This document shows, one piece after another, positions 9,901-17,807 of a stretch of 28,014 bases of DNA. Below the pieces are notes generated by a model. That model made no database searches, was not told the DNA's origin, and saw only the letters and a program-made list of their open reading frames with translations. The DNA comes from Verrucomicrobiales bacterium (GTDB taxonomy: Bacteria; Verrucomicrobiota; Verrucomicrobiia; Limisphaerales; RI-55), in contig DNDP01000307.1 in the NCBI GenBank assembly GCA_003484235.1, positions 3,907-31,920 of the forward strand, read 5' to 3'. Both the position numbers and the translations under genes were made by a program. Within the stretch, counting starts at the first letter, position 1, and each line of letters opens with the position of its first letter.

Positions 9901-11224
9901 CACCCTGAGCGACATCACCCTGACGGCCGCCGGTCCGGCGACCGTTCTGGCATCATCAAATCTGACTTACTCGATCACGGTCACCAACCTGGGCAGTTCG
10001 ACCGCCACGAAATTGGTGGTCAGTGATGTTCTGCCCGCGGGAACCAGCTTTGTCAGCGCCTCCTCCGGCGGCACCTACAGCGCCGGTGTCGTGAGCTGGC
10101 CCACGGTGAACACCTTTCCTGTCGGCGCCGTCACCAATTACACGCTCACTGTCCGGGCGCCCATTTCCGGTTCGCTGACAAACATCGCCTACAGCACCTC
10201 CTCGACGGCAGACCCTGATCCCGCCAACAACAACGGTGCGGGGTCCGCCAACCAGGTGGTCACCACCGTCACGCCCCAGGCCGACGTGACCACCACGGTC
10301 AATGGTCCGGCCAGCGTGCTCGCCGGGTCGGACTTCAGCTACACGGTCACGGTCACCAATGCCGGACCGTCATCCGCCTCGGATGTACTTGTGAGCAACC
10401 CGCTCCCCGCCGGCACCGCATTTGTCAGCGTCTCCGGCAACGGCACGAACAACAACGGCGTGGTCACCTGGTTGTTGCCAGATTTCGCCGGCGGCGCGGC
10501 CACCAACCTGACGGTCGTCGTCACCGCGCCCGTCGACGGAACCTTGACCAACGTCGTGGCCAGCACCGCCGCCACTGCCGATCCGGTCTCCGCCAACAAC
10601 AACGGCAGCCAGCCGGCCGCCCAACTGATCACCACCGTCACCCCCGTCGCCGATCTGGTCACGACGCTCACCGGCCCCGCCAGCGTACTGACCAACGCCA
10701 ACTTCAGCTACGCGATCACCCTCACCAACTCCGGCCCCTCGCCCGCCACATCGATCACCGTCAGCGATCCCCTGCCCCCGGGCACCTCCTTCGTCAGCGC
10801 CACCGGCGGAGGCACATTTACCGCCGGCACGGTCACTTGGTCCCTGACCAGCCTGGCCGCCGGCACGGCGACAAACTTCGTCCTCACCGTGATCGCGCCG
10901 GTCAGCGGTTCGCTCACCAACATCGTCTCCGGCTCGTCGCCCACGCTGGATCCCAACACCGCCAACAATGACGGCTCGGCGGCGGCGGCCCGGGTGGTGA
11001 CCGGCGTCTATCCTTTCCTTCTGCTGAGCCGCCAGCAGTTCCAACCGGGTGGCTTCCAGTTCGAGTTCCAGACCCATCCCGACAGCCTGGTCACCATTCT
11101 GGCCAGCACCAACCTGATCGACTGGATTGAACTGATCACCACCAATTCCGGAGATGGCCGCGTGATCTTCATGGACACCGATCCCCAGTTCTTCCACTGG
11201 CGCTTCTACCGGTCCCGGCAATGA
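6992..11224 (+). CDS. Giant secreted Ig/DUF11 repeat protein
   Basis: A 1,410-residue exported protein, probably cell-surface or matrix. The ATG at 6992 opens a signal peptide (hydrophobic to about residue 26, then AHGATPP); a GTG at 6968 is a less likely start. Order of parts: a cysteine-free Ig-like domain (about 27-118, with GYQWYFQSNAIAGATG); an unrecognised ~200-residue module (121-319); a first DUF11 domain split around a second copy of that module (halves at 320-380 and 585-648, module at 382-584); an intact DUF11 (650-770); a third module copy (773-970); three tandem DUF11 domains (974-1338); and a C-terminal tail with a 'LVTILASTNLIDWIELITTNSG' type strand pair ending FYRSRQ. DUF11 copies carry the usual TVTVTNxGPSxA and DPxxANNxGS motifs. 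No catalytic residues, cell-wall anchor or PEP-CTERM motif is seen. It sits between the TonB receptor and yfiR-like genes, which cassette B lacks. Confidence 0.85.
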   Translation: MKTTKPNAFTDRAIVVALPLLWFMLSTTAHGATPPVITSQPTSQTVQIGSNATFMVQASSSTALGYQWYFQSNAIAGATGSSYTRTNVQPAHSGAYYVSVSNADGTVKSANATLWVVTHPVISFNSSSSAATTGSAASLTWPHSISNGNNRILIVGLSLTTGQATNVTYGGAPLTLIGRRSGIHTVELWRLLEPAVGTANIVASFNGSRQVVGGASAFNEVNQSKPTDDFHGAGSENGNVASVSVPSAVGELVIDTLFVDLVTTATPGADQTQRWSRTNGRLGAGSTEPGSSQVVMSWNLGTSDEWDLGAVSLKPVLAPDVITTVSGPANVFATTNFTYTVAVTNLGSLAATNIVVTDTLPAGVAFVGASGGGTLVGGGPGQVVFDSASSNAVSGTTSWTHVTTSAANRLLLVGVTLGNYNQANDVAVTALTYGGLSLDKLLVVTNGIISSEVWQLVNPPSGTNTITVTRSGNSSTLVAGAATFSGVDQATPVRTVSSAFGPRTFGSSLTIASATNEIVFDNIAVDKFFPPGAGAGQTQLWSIGPNYEAGGGSIKPGTNSVKMVWSLQNNGWADAAASVKPAGLAGTVSWTIPTLAAGASTNLTITVTAPLGGTLTNTVASTASSTDVNPANNDGSAANARVVTTVTRVADLVTTQTGPSSVAPLTEFTYTVRVSNQGPSTATNVTVTDTLAPALTYVRSSGGGSYLGGVVTWPEIASLASGATANYTVTVRSPVSGTLTNSAASTFAGFDPNPANSDGSAPASQVVTVVSPLQVANTSRGASVQTLNWNHTISPGSSRILVVGVSVDSTNAAIIAASFAGFLPLTPIGQTNGTQTRVAMYYLLNPPVGTYPISINLDASTGIVGGAVSFNGVNQSNPVAGIVANVGSGTNANLSLTSSAGSVVVDTVAPKSPRSVANATSAQTLQWNLFASNYSGAGSTMPGATIASPGYNLDEPADWTMAAVALTPSTTLSDITLTAAGPATVLASSNLTYSITVTNLGSSTATKLVVSDVLPAGTSFVSASSGGTYSAGVVSWPTVNTFPVGAVTNYTLTVRAPISGSLTNIAYSTSSTADPDPANNNGAGSANQVVTTVTPQADVTTTVNGPASVLAGSDFSYTVTVTNAGPSSASDVLVSNPLPAGTAFVSVSGNGTNNNGVVTWLLPDFAGGAATNLTVVVTAPVDGTLTNVVASTAATADPVSANNNGSQPAAQLITTVTPVADLVTTLTGPASVLTNANFSYAITLTNSGPSPATSITVSDPLPPGTSFVSATGGGTFTAGTVTWSLTSLAAGTATNFVLTVIAPVSGSLTNIVSGSSPTLDPNTANNDGSAAAARVVTGVYPFLLLSRQQFQPGGFQFEFQTHPDSLVTILASTNLIDWIELITTNSGDGRVIFMDTDPQFFHWRFYRSRQ
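7351..7948 (+). repeat. ~200-residue module, copy 1 of 3
   Basis: A protein-level repeat inside the giant surface protein. It shares with copies 2 and 3 the pattern SLTWPHSISNGNNRILIVGLSL, then YGGxxLTLIG, a hydrophobic ELWRLLEPAVGTANIV strand, VVGGASAFNEVNQSxP and a closing WDLGAVSLKP. I do not recognise it as a named domain; its strand-rich composition suggests a jelly-roll-like fold. Boundaries are approximate. Confidence 0.65.
8135..8743 (+). repeat. ~200-residue module, copy 2 of 3, inside a DUF11 domain
   Basis: The second copy, with SGTTSWTHVTTSAANRLLLVGVTL, LTYGGLSLDKL, EVWQLVNPPSGTNTITV, LVAGAATFSGVDQATP and WADAAASVKP. It interrupts the first DUF11 domain exactly between its GGGTLVGG and GTVSWTIP segments, which are adjacent in the other DUF11 copies. 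Confidence 0.65.
9308..9908 (+). repeat. ~200-residue module, copy 3 of 3
   Basis: The third copy, with VQTLNWNHTISPGSSRILVVGVSV, LTPIGQTNG, MYYLLNPPVGTYPISI, IVGGAVSFNGVNQSNP and DWTMAAVALTP. It sits cleanly between two complete DUF11 domains, in contrast to copy 2. Confidence 0.65.
9911..11010 (+). repeat. Three tandem DUF11 domain repeats
   Basis: Three consecutive units of about 123 residues start at about 9911, 10280 and 10649. Each reads (D/A)DxxxTxxGPAxVL, FSYTVTVTNxGPSxA, LPxGTxFVS, TxGTVTW, then TNxTLTVxAPxxGxLTNxVxS and DPxxANNNGS. Two further DUF11 copies lie upstream, one of them split. The DNA is clearly similar between units, so in-frame expansion or contraction by recombination is plausible. 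Confidence 0.8.
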
Positions 11225-11354
11225 ACCAGCGCATGGTCAATCCATTCAATGGTGTCACCCCCGCACGCCGTGGAGCGAAAGGCCCGTCCGCACTGGCGGA
11301 CACCCGGAGCACACGCGGCATCCACCGCAGGCTGTTTGGCCAGCCCTAGACAAG

Positions 11355-11945
11355 ATGTTCTTTGCAGGCACAGACAAATGGAATTCCTGGAGCCGGCGCC
11401 TCGGCGCCCTGCTTCAGGTGGCCATGGTCTGCCTGCTCGCGCCGCGTGCGGCTGCCCAGGACGCAGTGACCGACCTTGAGTACAAGGTCAAGGCAGGATA
11501 CCTCTTCAACTTCGCCAAGTTCGTTGACTGGCCTCCCGGCAGCTTTCCCGACGCGGACAGCCCGTTCATCATTGCCGTAATCGACAAGGGTGAAGTCATC
11601 CCCATACTGGAGAAGGTGCTGGCGAACAAGACGGTTCATGGACGGACGGTATTGGTCCGTCAAGTGACGGCCGAGGCCATACCAAGGGATGCCCACATCC
11701 TGCTGGTGACCCGCGCCGCCGGTGTCACCCCGGAGTCCGTCCGCAATGCACTTGGCAACGCGCCCACGCTCCTGGTGGGGGAGACCGAACAGTTTGCGGA
11801 GCGCGGTGGCGTCATTGGATTTGTGCGGGAGAACGAAAGCGTTCGCCTGACCCTGTGTCTGGAACACGCCAGCGAAAATCAACTCAAGATCAGCGCGAGG
11901 CTTGCCAGCGTGGCCAGGTCCGTCCGCTCCAAGCTGACCAACTAA
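11355..11945 (+). CDS. YfiR-like periplasmic protein (DUF4154), cassette A
   Basis: A 196-residue protein of the YfiR/DUF4154 family. The only reasonable start is the ATG at 11355; residues 1-35 form a signal peptide (SRRLGALLQVAMVCLLAPRAAAQ), so it is periplasmic. The family core is visible: YKVKAGYLFNFAKFVDWPPG at 43-62, VHGRTVLVRQV at 94-104, DAHILLVT at 112-119, a TLLVGETEQFAERGGVIGFV segment at 138-157 and the closing NQLKISARLASVA. In Pseudomonas, YfiR binds and inhibits the CHASE8 diguanylate cyclase YfiN; here the next gene, 13 bases on, encodes a CHASE8 histidine kinase, the natural partner. Only one cysteine (C168) remains after signal-peptide removal, so the paired disulfides described for Pseudomonas YfiR cannot form. 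A 130-base gap separates it from the giant gene, which could hold a promoter; none was clear. Confidence 0.85.
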   Translation: MFFAGTDKWNSWSRRLGALLQVAMVCLLAPRAAAQDAVTDLEYKVKAGYLFNFAKFVDWPPGSFPDADSPFIIAVIDKGEVIPILEKVLANKTVHGRTVLVRQVTAEAIPRDAHILLVTRAAGVTPESVRNALGNAPTLLVGETEQFAERGGVIGFVRENESVRLTLCLEHASENQLKISARLASVARSVRSKLTN

Positions 11946-11958
11946 ACCCGTTCGCGAC

Positions 11959-14337
11959 ATGCAATTCCTTCGTGACATACCAATCCGCCGCAAGCTGCTT
12001 TGGGTCACCCTGATCACCTGCGGCGCCGCGCTGGCCCTGGCGTGCACCGCCCTCTTCTGGTTCCAGTCCCTGAACTTTCGCAGGAGCTTCGTGGCCGAAC
12101 TCCGGTCGCTCGGTGCCGTGGTTGCCCAGAACAGTGCGGCGCCTCTGGCGTTTGACGACAGCAAGTCCGCGGAGGAAGTGCTCTCGGCCCTTCGGGTGAG
12201 GCCGCACATCATCTCCGCCGCAGTGATCGATGCGGACGGCAAACTGCTCGCCAGCTTCGGAACGGGATTGGCGTCGGGGGAGGCGCTGGCCGCACTGCCC
12301 GTCGGCGAGGTGCTCTTTGAGGGGGGAGATGCCCGCCTCGTGCTGCCCATCCTCGTTCAGGACGCCGCCCCGGGCCGATTGCAGCTCCGCGCCAATTACC
12401 GCGATCTCTATGGCGAATTGCTGTCGCTCTATGGCTTGGTGCTGGCAGCCGTGCTGGCCGGATCGCTGGTGGTCATCCTGCTGGTTTCCGCAGCCATGCA
12501 GGGCATCATCACCCGTCCCATCGCGGGCCTGGTGGAAACGGCGCGCAAGATCAGTGAAAGGGAGGACTACTCCACCCGCGCCATTGAAACCGGAAAGGAT
12601 GAGGTGGGGCTTCTCACGCGCACCTTCAACCAGATGCTCGAACAGATCGAGTCGCGCGATCATCGCCTGCGTGAGAGCCGGCAGCGTTACGAGGTGGCGG
12701 TGATGGGTTCCAGCGACGGTCTGTGGGATTGGGATCTGGTTTCGCGCGCGGTCTATTACTCACCCAGGTGGAAAAGCATGCTGGGCCATTCTGAAGCCGG
12801 AGTACGCAACGAGCTGTCGGAATGGGAAGACCGGCTGCATCCTGACGACCGGGAGGAGACGAAGGACAAGGTCCGGAAGTACCTTGCTGGAGGCCTGCCG
12901 ACTTTCGAGATCGAGTTCCGGATGCGCCACAAGGACGGCTCCTATCGGTGGATTCTTTGCCGTGGAGCTGCTCTGCGTGATGCCAGCGGCAAACCCGTCC
13001 GGTTTGCCGGCTCCCACACGGACATCACGGAGCGAAAGAAGGCCGAAGAGGAGATCCGCGTTGCACGCAAAAAGTTCGAATCGCTGGTCAACTCCATCCA
13101 CGGAATTGTCTGGGAGGCCGATCCCGGCACCCGCCAGATGCTCTTTGTCAGTGACCATGCGGAGCAGATGCTCGGTTATCCGCCACGTGCATGGCTGGAG
13201 GAACAGGGCTTCTGGGAGGGCATGCTGCATGATGAAGATCGCGGCGTGGCGATGGAGGCACGGGAACAGGGCATAGCCGCACGGAAGCCCTACCAGCACG
13301 AATACCGGGTGCGGGCCGCCGATGGCCGGACGGTCTGGCTGCGCGAGAACGTATCGGTCGAACTCGACGGCGACCGGCCGGTCCGGCTGCGCGGGGTCGC
13401 CTTGGACATCACCGAACAGAAGCTCGCGGCCGAACAGATCTCCCGGATGCAGCGGGAGCTGGTGGAAGCCTCCCGCATGGCCGGCATGGCGGAGGTGGCA
13501 ACCGGCGTCCTGCACAACGTGGGCAACGTGCTCAACAGCGTCAACGTGTCCGCCACGCTGATCGTCGAGGAGATTCGCAGATCCAAGACCGCCAGTTTCG
13601 TCAAGGCGGTCCGCCTCCTCCGGGAACACGGGGATGATGCCGGCGAATTTCTCAGCCGGGACCCGAAGGGCAGGCAGCTTCCCGCCTTCTTCGCGGCCCT
13701 TGCGGATCAGTTGAGCCGGGAACAGGCGTTGCTCGGCCGGGAGGCACAGGGGCTGCAGGAGAACATCGAGCACATCAAGCAGATTGTGAACATGCAGCAG
13801 TCCTATGCCAAAGTCTCCGGCGCCCGCGAACAACTGCGGCCGCAGGAGCTGGTTGAGGACGCATGGCGCATCGCCCGCTCCGGCCTGGAGCGCCACCAGA
13901 TCAAAGTGGTCCGTGAGTACGAAGTCGTTCCCCCGTTGATTGTGGACCGCCACCTGGCCCTGCAGATACTCGTCAATCTGTTCAACAACGCCAAACATGC
14001 GCTGGAACACCGCCTGGAGGGGCGCCGCCTGACGCTGCGGATCCAGGGCAGCGGGAATGGAGTGCGGATCGAGGTCGCAGACAACGGCGTGGGCATCGCC
14101 CGGGAAAACCTCACCCGGATCTTCCGCCTTGGCTTCACCACCAAGGCGAACGGGCACGGATTCGGCCTGCACAGTGGCGCCAATTCTGCCAGGCAGATGG
14201 GCGGCTCCCTCAACGTCCGGAGCGACGGACCCGGGATGGGCGCGACTTTCATCCTGGAACTGCCGCACGGCGCGGATGAGGGCCGCCATTCTGCCGGCGA
14301 CAGTGGCCAGCCAACCGGGGTCGGGCGCGCGGCCTGA
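11959..14337 (+). CDS. CHASE8-HAMP-PAS-PAS sensor histidine kinase, cassette A
   Basis: A 792-residue inner-membrane kinase. TM1 is at about 14-35; a periplasmic CHASE8-type sensor at 40-150 is marked by VVAQNSAAPLAFDD and AEEVLSALRVRPHI; TM2 is at 155-178; HAMP at 182-234 (ITRPIAGLVETARKISE). Two PAS/PAC units follow at about 243-355 and 370-480, each closing with DITE(R/Q)K. The phospho-acceptor is His519 in ATGVLHNVGNVLNSV, followed by an ATPase domain with N-box FNNAKHAL (675-682), G1 box VADNGVGI (706-713) and G2 box GHGFGLHSG (733-740). It has no receiver of its own; two REC-first kinases follow, the first after 12 bases. The N-terminal sensor resembles Pseudomonas YfiN, but there is no GGDEF domain. 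Likely role (inference): the inner-membrane partner of the preceding YfiR-like protein, passing phosphate to downstream receivers. Confidence 0.88.
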   Translation: MQFLRDIPIRRKLLWVTLITCGAALALACTALFWFQSLNFRRSFVAELRSLGAVVAQNSAAPLAFDDSKSAEEVLSALRVRPHIISAAVIDADGKLLASFGTGLASGEALAALPVGEVLFEGGDARLVLPILVQDAAPGRLQLRANYRDLYGELLSLYGLVLAAVLAGSLVVILLVSAAMQGIITRPIAGLVETARKISEREDYSTRAIETGKDEVGLLTRTFNQMLEQIESRDHRLRESRQRYEVAVMGSSDGLWDWDLVSRAVYYSPRWKSMLGHSEAGVRNELSEWEDRLHPDDREETKDKVRKYLAGGLPTFEIEFRMRHKDGSYRWILCRGAALRDASGKPVRFAGSHTDITERKKAEEEIRVARKKFESLVNSIHGIVWEADPGTRQMLFVSDHAEQMLGYPPRAWLEEQGFWEGMLHDEDRGVAMEAREQGIAARKPYQHEYRVRAADGRTVWLRENVSVELDGDRPVRLRGVALDITEQKLAAEQISRMQRELVEASRMAGMAEVATGVLHNVGNVLNSVNVSATLIVEEIRRSKTASFVKAVRLLREHGDDAGEFLSRDPKGRQLPAFFAALADQLSREQALLGREAQGLQENIEHIKQIVNMQQSYAKVSGAREQLRPQELVEDAWRIARSGLERHQIKVVREYEVVPPLIVDRHLALQILVNLFNNAKHALEHRLEGRRLTLRIQGSGNGVRIEVADNGVGIARENLTRIFRLGFTTKANGHGFGLHSGANSARQMGGSLNVRSDGPGMGATFILELPHGADEGRHSAGDSGQPTGVGRAA

Positions 14338-14349
14338 CCCAACACGACC

Positions 14350-15669
14350 ATGAAACCCAACAACCGCATTCTGATCATCGACGACAACGAGGCGATTCAT
14401 GCCGACTTCCGGAAGATACTCTGTCCGGATTCGGCGACGTCGGCCGCGGACGACCTCGAGGCTTCGCTGTTCGGCTCGCCGGCGCCGTTCGAGTCGGTCA
14501 TGAATTTCAACTTTGAACTGGACTCCGCCCATCAGGGACAGGAAGCCCTGGCCAAACTGCAGGGGGCACTGGCGGTGGACCGGCCATTTGCACTTGCGTT
14601 CGTGGACGGCCGCATGCCGCCCGGCTGGGATGGGATGGAAACCATCGTGCACTTGTGGAAGGCATATCCGGAACTGCAGGTCGTGATCTGCACCGCCTAC
14701 TCCGACTTCTCGTGGGAGCAGATCACGGCGCGGATCGGTCCGAGCGACAACCTGGTGATCCTGAAAAAGCCGTTCGACGCGGTGGAGGTCCTCCAACTGG
14801 CCCATGCCATGACGAAGAAGTGGACCCTCAACCTGGAGGCCCGGCTCAAAACCGACACCCTCGAAGCCAAAGTGCGTGAACGCACCGCCGCACTCGAAAG
14901 GATGAACCGCGAACTGGTGCTGGCCAAGGACGCCGCCGAGTCTGGCAACCGCGCCAAGAGCGAGTTCCTTTCAACGATGAGTCATGAACTGCGCACGCCA
15001 CTGAACGGGGTCATCGGCATGGCCGAACTGCTCCTCGACACCCCGCTCAACCCGGAGCAGCTGGACTGCGTGCAGACCATCAAGTTCAGCGGCGAAACAT
15101 TGCAGACCATCCTCAGTGACGTCCTGGACTTTGCCAAAATCGAGGCCGGCAAGCTCGCGCTGGAAACGGTCAATCTGTCCCCGCTCAAAGTTGCACGGGA
15201 AGCCATCAAGATGGTTTCCGCAGCCGCTGCACAAAAGGGACTCCCGCTCGCCTGCCGGGTGCAGGAAGGCGTGCCGGAGATGCTGTCCGGCGATCCCACC
15301 CGACTGCGTCAGATCCTGCTCAACCTGCTGACCAACGCGATCAAGTTCACCGAGCGGGGCCGGGTGGACTTGACCATCGGTGCACGGCCTACCTGCCACG
15401 ACCAGACCGAAGTGTCCTTCGAAGTCCAGGACACCGGTTGCGGTATCAGCCCGTGCGTGCAGGCGAAGCTGTTCGCCCCGTTCACGCAGGGAGACAGCTC
15501 CACCACCCGCCTGTTTGGCGGCACAGGCCTTGGGCTGGCCATCTGCCGCCGGTTGGTGGAACTGATGGGCGGCACCATCGGCCTCACCAGCCAGGTGGGT
15601 GAAGGCTCCACCTTTCGCTTCACCGTAAATCTTGCACCATCCGTCACTTCCACCCCCCCGGCAGCATGA
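14350..15669 (+). CDS. REC-histidine kinase hybrid
   Basis: A 439-residue soluble protein with receiver first and kinase second. The REC domain (1-155) has the acidic pair D11-D12 (ILIIDDNEAIH), phospho-acceptor Asp86 (LAFVDGRMPPGWDG), a TAYSDFSW signature and Lys139-Lys140 (LKKPF). It has an enlarged segment after helix 1 (about residues 24-62, with NFELDSAHQGQEAL). A coiled coil at 160-200 joins it to HisKA with His212 (STMSHELRTPLNG) and an ATPase with NLLTNAIKFTE, DTGCGIS and GGTGLGLAICR. There is no DNA-binding or other output domain. It lies 12 bases after the CHASE8 kinase and overlaps the next gene by four bases (ATGA), so translational coupling is likely. It probably accepts phosphate from the CHASE8 kinase through Asp86 and passes a signal to an unlinked partner (inference). 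Confidence 0.9.
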   Translation: MKPNNRILIIDDNEAIHADFRKILCPDSATSAADDLEASLFGSPAPFESVMNFNFELDSAHQGQEALAKLQGALAVDRPFALAFVDGRMPPGWDGMETIVHLWKAYPELQVVICTAYSDFSWEQITARIGPSDNLVILKKPFDAVEVLQLAHAMTKKWTLNLEARLKTDTLEAKVRERTAALERMNRELVLAKDAAESGNRAKSEFLSTMSHELRTPLNGVIGMAELLLDTPLNPEQLDCVQTIKFSGETLQTILSDVLDFAKIEAGKLALETVNLSPLKVAREAIKMVSAAAAQKGLPLACRVQEGVPEMLSGDPTRLRQILLNLLTNAIKFTERGRVDLTIGARPTCHDQTEVSFEVQDTGCGISPCVQAKLFAPFTQGDSSTTRLFGGTGLGLAICRRLVELMGGTIGLTSQVGEGSTFRFTVNLAPSVTSTPPAA

Positions 15670-17756
15670 GCACGATTTCCCATCATCGCATCCTGATCAT
15701 TGACGACAATCCGGCGATCCACGAGGACTTCCGCAAGCTGTTCGCACCTCAACCGGCCGGCATGGACGCTTTCGAGCGTCTGGAGGCGGATTTGCTCGGC
15801 GGCACGGTCAGCGGCCGCACCGCCCATGAATTTGAGTTCGACTCGGCCCTCCAGGGTCAGGAAGCATTTGAGAAGGTGGAGGCCGCGGTTGCCGCCGGAC
15901 GGCCGTATACCCTGGCCTTCGTGGACGTCCGAATGCCCCCCGGCTGGGACGGCGTGGAAACCATCATCCAACTTTGGCGGGTCGACCCCGATCTCCAGGT
16001 GGTATTGTGCACGGCGTACTCCGATTTCTCGTGGCAGGACATGCGCCAGCAGCTGGGAAGCTCCGACAACTGGCTGGTCCTTAAGAAGCCCTTTGACGGG
16101 ATCGAGGTGCAGCAAATGGCCCACGCGCTGACCCGCAAATGGGAACTGTCACGGCAGGCAGGTGCGCGGATCTCCTCGCTTGAGGACACGGTCGACTGGC
16201 GCACCGAGGAACTGCTGGCCACCAGCCGTAACTTGAAGGCTTCGCAGGAGCGGTTCGCGAGTGCGTTTCATGCCAGCCCCATCGCCAGCATCATCATGAC
16301 ATTGCCTGAACAGCGCCTCCTGGACGTCAATGATCGGACAGCTGAACTGCTGGGCATCTCCCGGGAGCAGCTGATCGGTCAAACCGCTTTCGAACTGGAT
16401 TTCTGGACCGCGCCGGAAATTGTCGAACGATGGCTGGGCGAGCTGAAGGCGGGTGCCTGCGGCTCGGGGGGAACCACCCGCATTCGCACTCCGGAATCCC
16501 GGCTGCGGGACGTGGTGGTATCCATTGCCGGATTCTTCGAGGGCAGGCAGTCCACCGCGCTGCTCCTGCTGCAGGATGTGACCGAGAAGCTGCTCCTTGA
16601 GCGGCAGCTGCAGCACGCTCAAAAAATGGATGCAATCGGCAAACTCGCCACCGGAATTGCCCACGATTTCAACAACCTGCTCACGGTCATCCTCGGCAAC
16701 TCTGAACTCCTCCGCCGCCAGCTGGACGACGACCATCCCGGCACGCGTCCCATGGAACAGATCTTCAAGGCGGCGGACCGGGCCGGATCGCTCACGCGGC
16801 AGCTGCTGATGTTCAGCCGCAAGCAGGCCATGCAATACCGTCATCTCGACATCAACGAAGTGATCGGCAACGTATACGAACTGCTACGCCGGCTGGTGGG
16901 CGAGCACATCGAGCTCGCATTCGACCGGGGGCGCGACCTGCCGGCCGTTCATGCCGACGCCGCGATGATCGAACAGATCGTCGTCAACCTTACGGTGAAC
17001 GCACGGGACGCGATTTCGAGCGCCGGCCACATCCGCCTGACGACCGGAAATGTGGAGGTCAACCGCGAAGCCAGCCCCGACGATCCCGTCGAGCGCAAGG
17101 GCCGATTCGTCTGCATCAGCTGCACCGATGATGGTTGCGGCATGACAGCCGAGGTGCGCGAGCGGATCTTCGAACCCTTCTTCACGACCAAGGAAGTCGG
17201 CAAAGGTACAGGCCTCGGACTGGCCACGGTCTTCGGGATCGTACGCCAGCATCAAGGCTGGATCGAGGTGGACAGCGAACCGGGCCGGGGCACCACCTTC
17301 CGGGTGATGCTTCCCCCCAGCGGTCAGGGCTTTGAAAGCCTGCCGGTCGCGGGTGAGGGACAATTGACGCGTGGCCACGAGACCATTCTCATCGCTGAAG
17401 ACGAGGACATTCTGCGCGAAATGGTGGCCATGGTGCTGAGTGAACAGGGATATCGGGTCATCACCGCCCCCAGCGGCAAGGAGGCGTTGGCGCTGCAGAA
17501 GCGGCTGGCCGCGCGAATTGATCTTCTGCTCACCGACCTCGTGATGCCGGACGGCATGACGGGATTGGAACTGGCCGAGCGTCTGAGCACGATAAACCGG
17601 GGCATGAAGGTCATTTACACCACCGGCTACAGTCCCGACGTGGCAGGAAAGGACGTGTCAAAGCTGGGACCCCGAAGTTTTCTCAGCAAACCCTACAATG
17701 TGGGCGCACTGGCGCGGCTATTGCGCGAGAATCTGGATGAAACCACCAAAAGTTGA
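15666..17756 (+). CDS. REC-PAS-histidine kinase-REC hybrid
   Basis: A 696-residue soluble hybrid kinase whose ATG overlaps the previous stop. REC1 (1-158) is a close paralogue of the preceding protein's receiver: D13-D14, phospho-acceptor Asp87 (LAFVDVRMPPGWDG), TAYSDFSW and LKKPFD, with the same enlarged segment (HEFEFDSALQGQEA). A PAS domain follows at about 195-315. HisKA has His333 in ATGIAHDFNNLLTVILGN, a different kinase subclass from its neighbours, and the ATPase shows VNARDAI, DDGCGMT and GKGTGLGLATV. The C-terminal REC2 (about 562-680) has the acidic AEDED, Asp624 (LLTDLVMPDG), TTGYS and a Lys in LSKPYN. No HPt or DNA-binding domain is present. It ends the cassette A run and converges with the small minus-strand gene. 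Confidence 0.9.
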   Translation: MSTISHHRILIIDDNPAIHEDFRKLFAPQPAGMDAFERLEADLLGGTVSGRTAHEFEFDSALQGQEAFEKVEAAVAAGRPYTLAFVDVRMPPGWDGVETIIQLWRVDPDLQVVLCTAYSDFSWQDMRQQLGSSDNWLVLKKPFDGIEVQQMAHALTRKWELSRQAGARISSLEDTVDWRTEELLATSRNLKASQERFASAFHASPIASIIMTLPEQRLLDVNDRTAELLGISREQLIGQTAFELDFWTAPEIVERWLGELKAGACGSGGTTRIRTPESRLRDVVVSIAGFFEGRQSTALLLLQDVTEKLLLERQLQHAQKMDAIGKLATGIAHDFNNLLTVILGNSELLRRQLDDDHPGTRPMEQIFKAADRAGSLTRQLLMFSRKQAMQYRHLDINEVIGNVYELLRRLVGEHIELAFDRGRDLPAVHADAAMIEQIVVNLTVNARDAISSAGHIRLTTGNVEVNREASPDDPVERKGRFVCISCTDDGCGMTAEVRERIFEPFFTTKEVGKGTGLGLATVFGIVRQHQGWIEVDSEPGRGTTFRVMLPPSGQGFESLPVAGEGQLTRGHETILIAEDEDILREMVAMVLSEQGYRVITAPSGKEALALQKRLAARIDLLLTDLVMPDGMTGLELAERLSTINRGMKVIYTTGYSPDVAGKDVSKLGPRSFLSKPYNVGALARLLRENLDETTKS

Positions 17757-17757
17757 A

Positions 17758-17778
17758 GGCTGCCCCGTATTGGCGGCC
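17758..17778 (+). terminator. Weak hairpin between convergent genes
   Basis: Right after the last cassette A stop, ggctgcc (17758-17764) can pair with ggcggcc (17772-17778) with one G-U pair and a 7-base loop. No T-tract follows. Its place between convergent genes is suggestive, but the evidence for a real terminator is thin. Confidence 0.2.
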
Positions 17779-17807
17779 GTCCTGTTGGCGTGGCCTGGCG
17801 CTCGCGG

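Noticed and set aside
11286..11301. Hairpin gtccgc-actg-gcggac after the giant gene as a terminator
   Set aside because: Only a 6-bp stem with no T-tract, in GC-rich sequence where such stems are common.
12760..14805. Long antisense open frame (681 codons) opposite the cassette A kinases
   Set aside because: It spans two well-supported kinase genes and has no domain motif. Long antisense frames are expected opposite GC-rich coding DNA with strong third-position bias.
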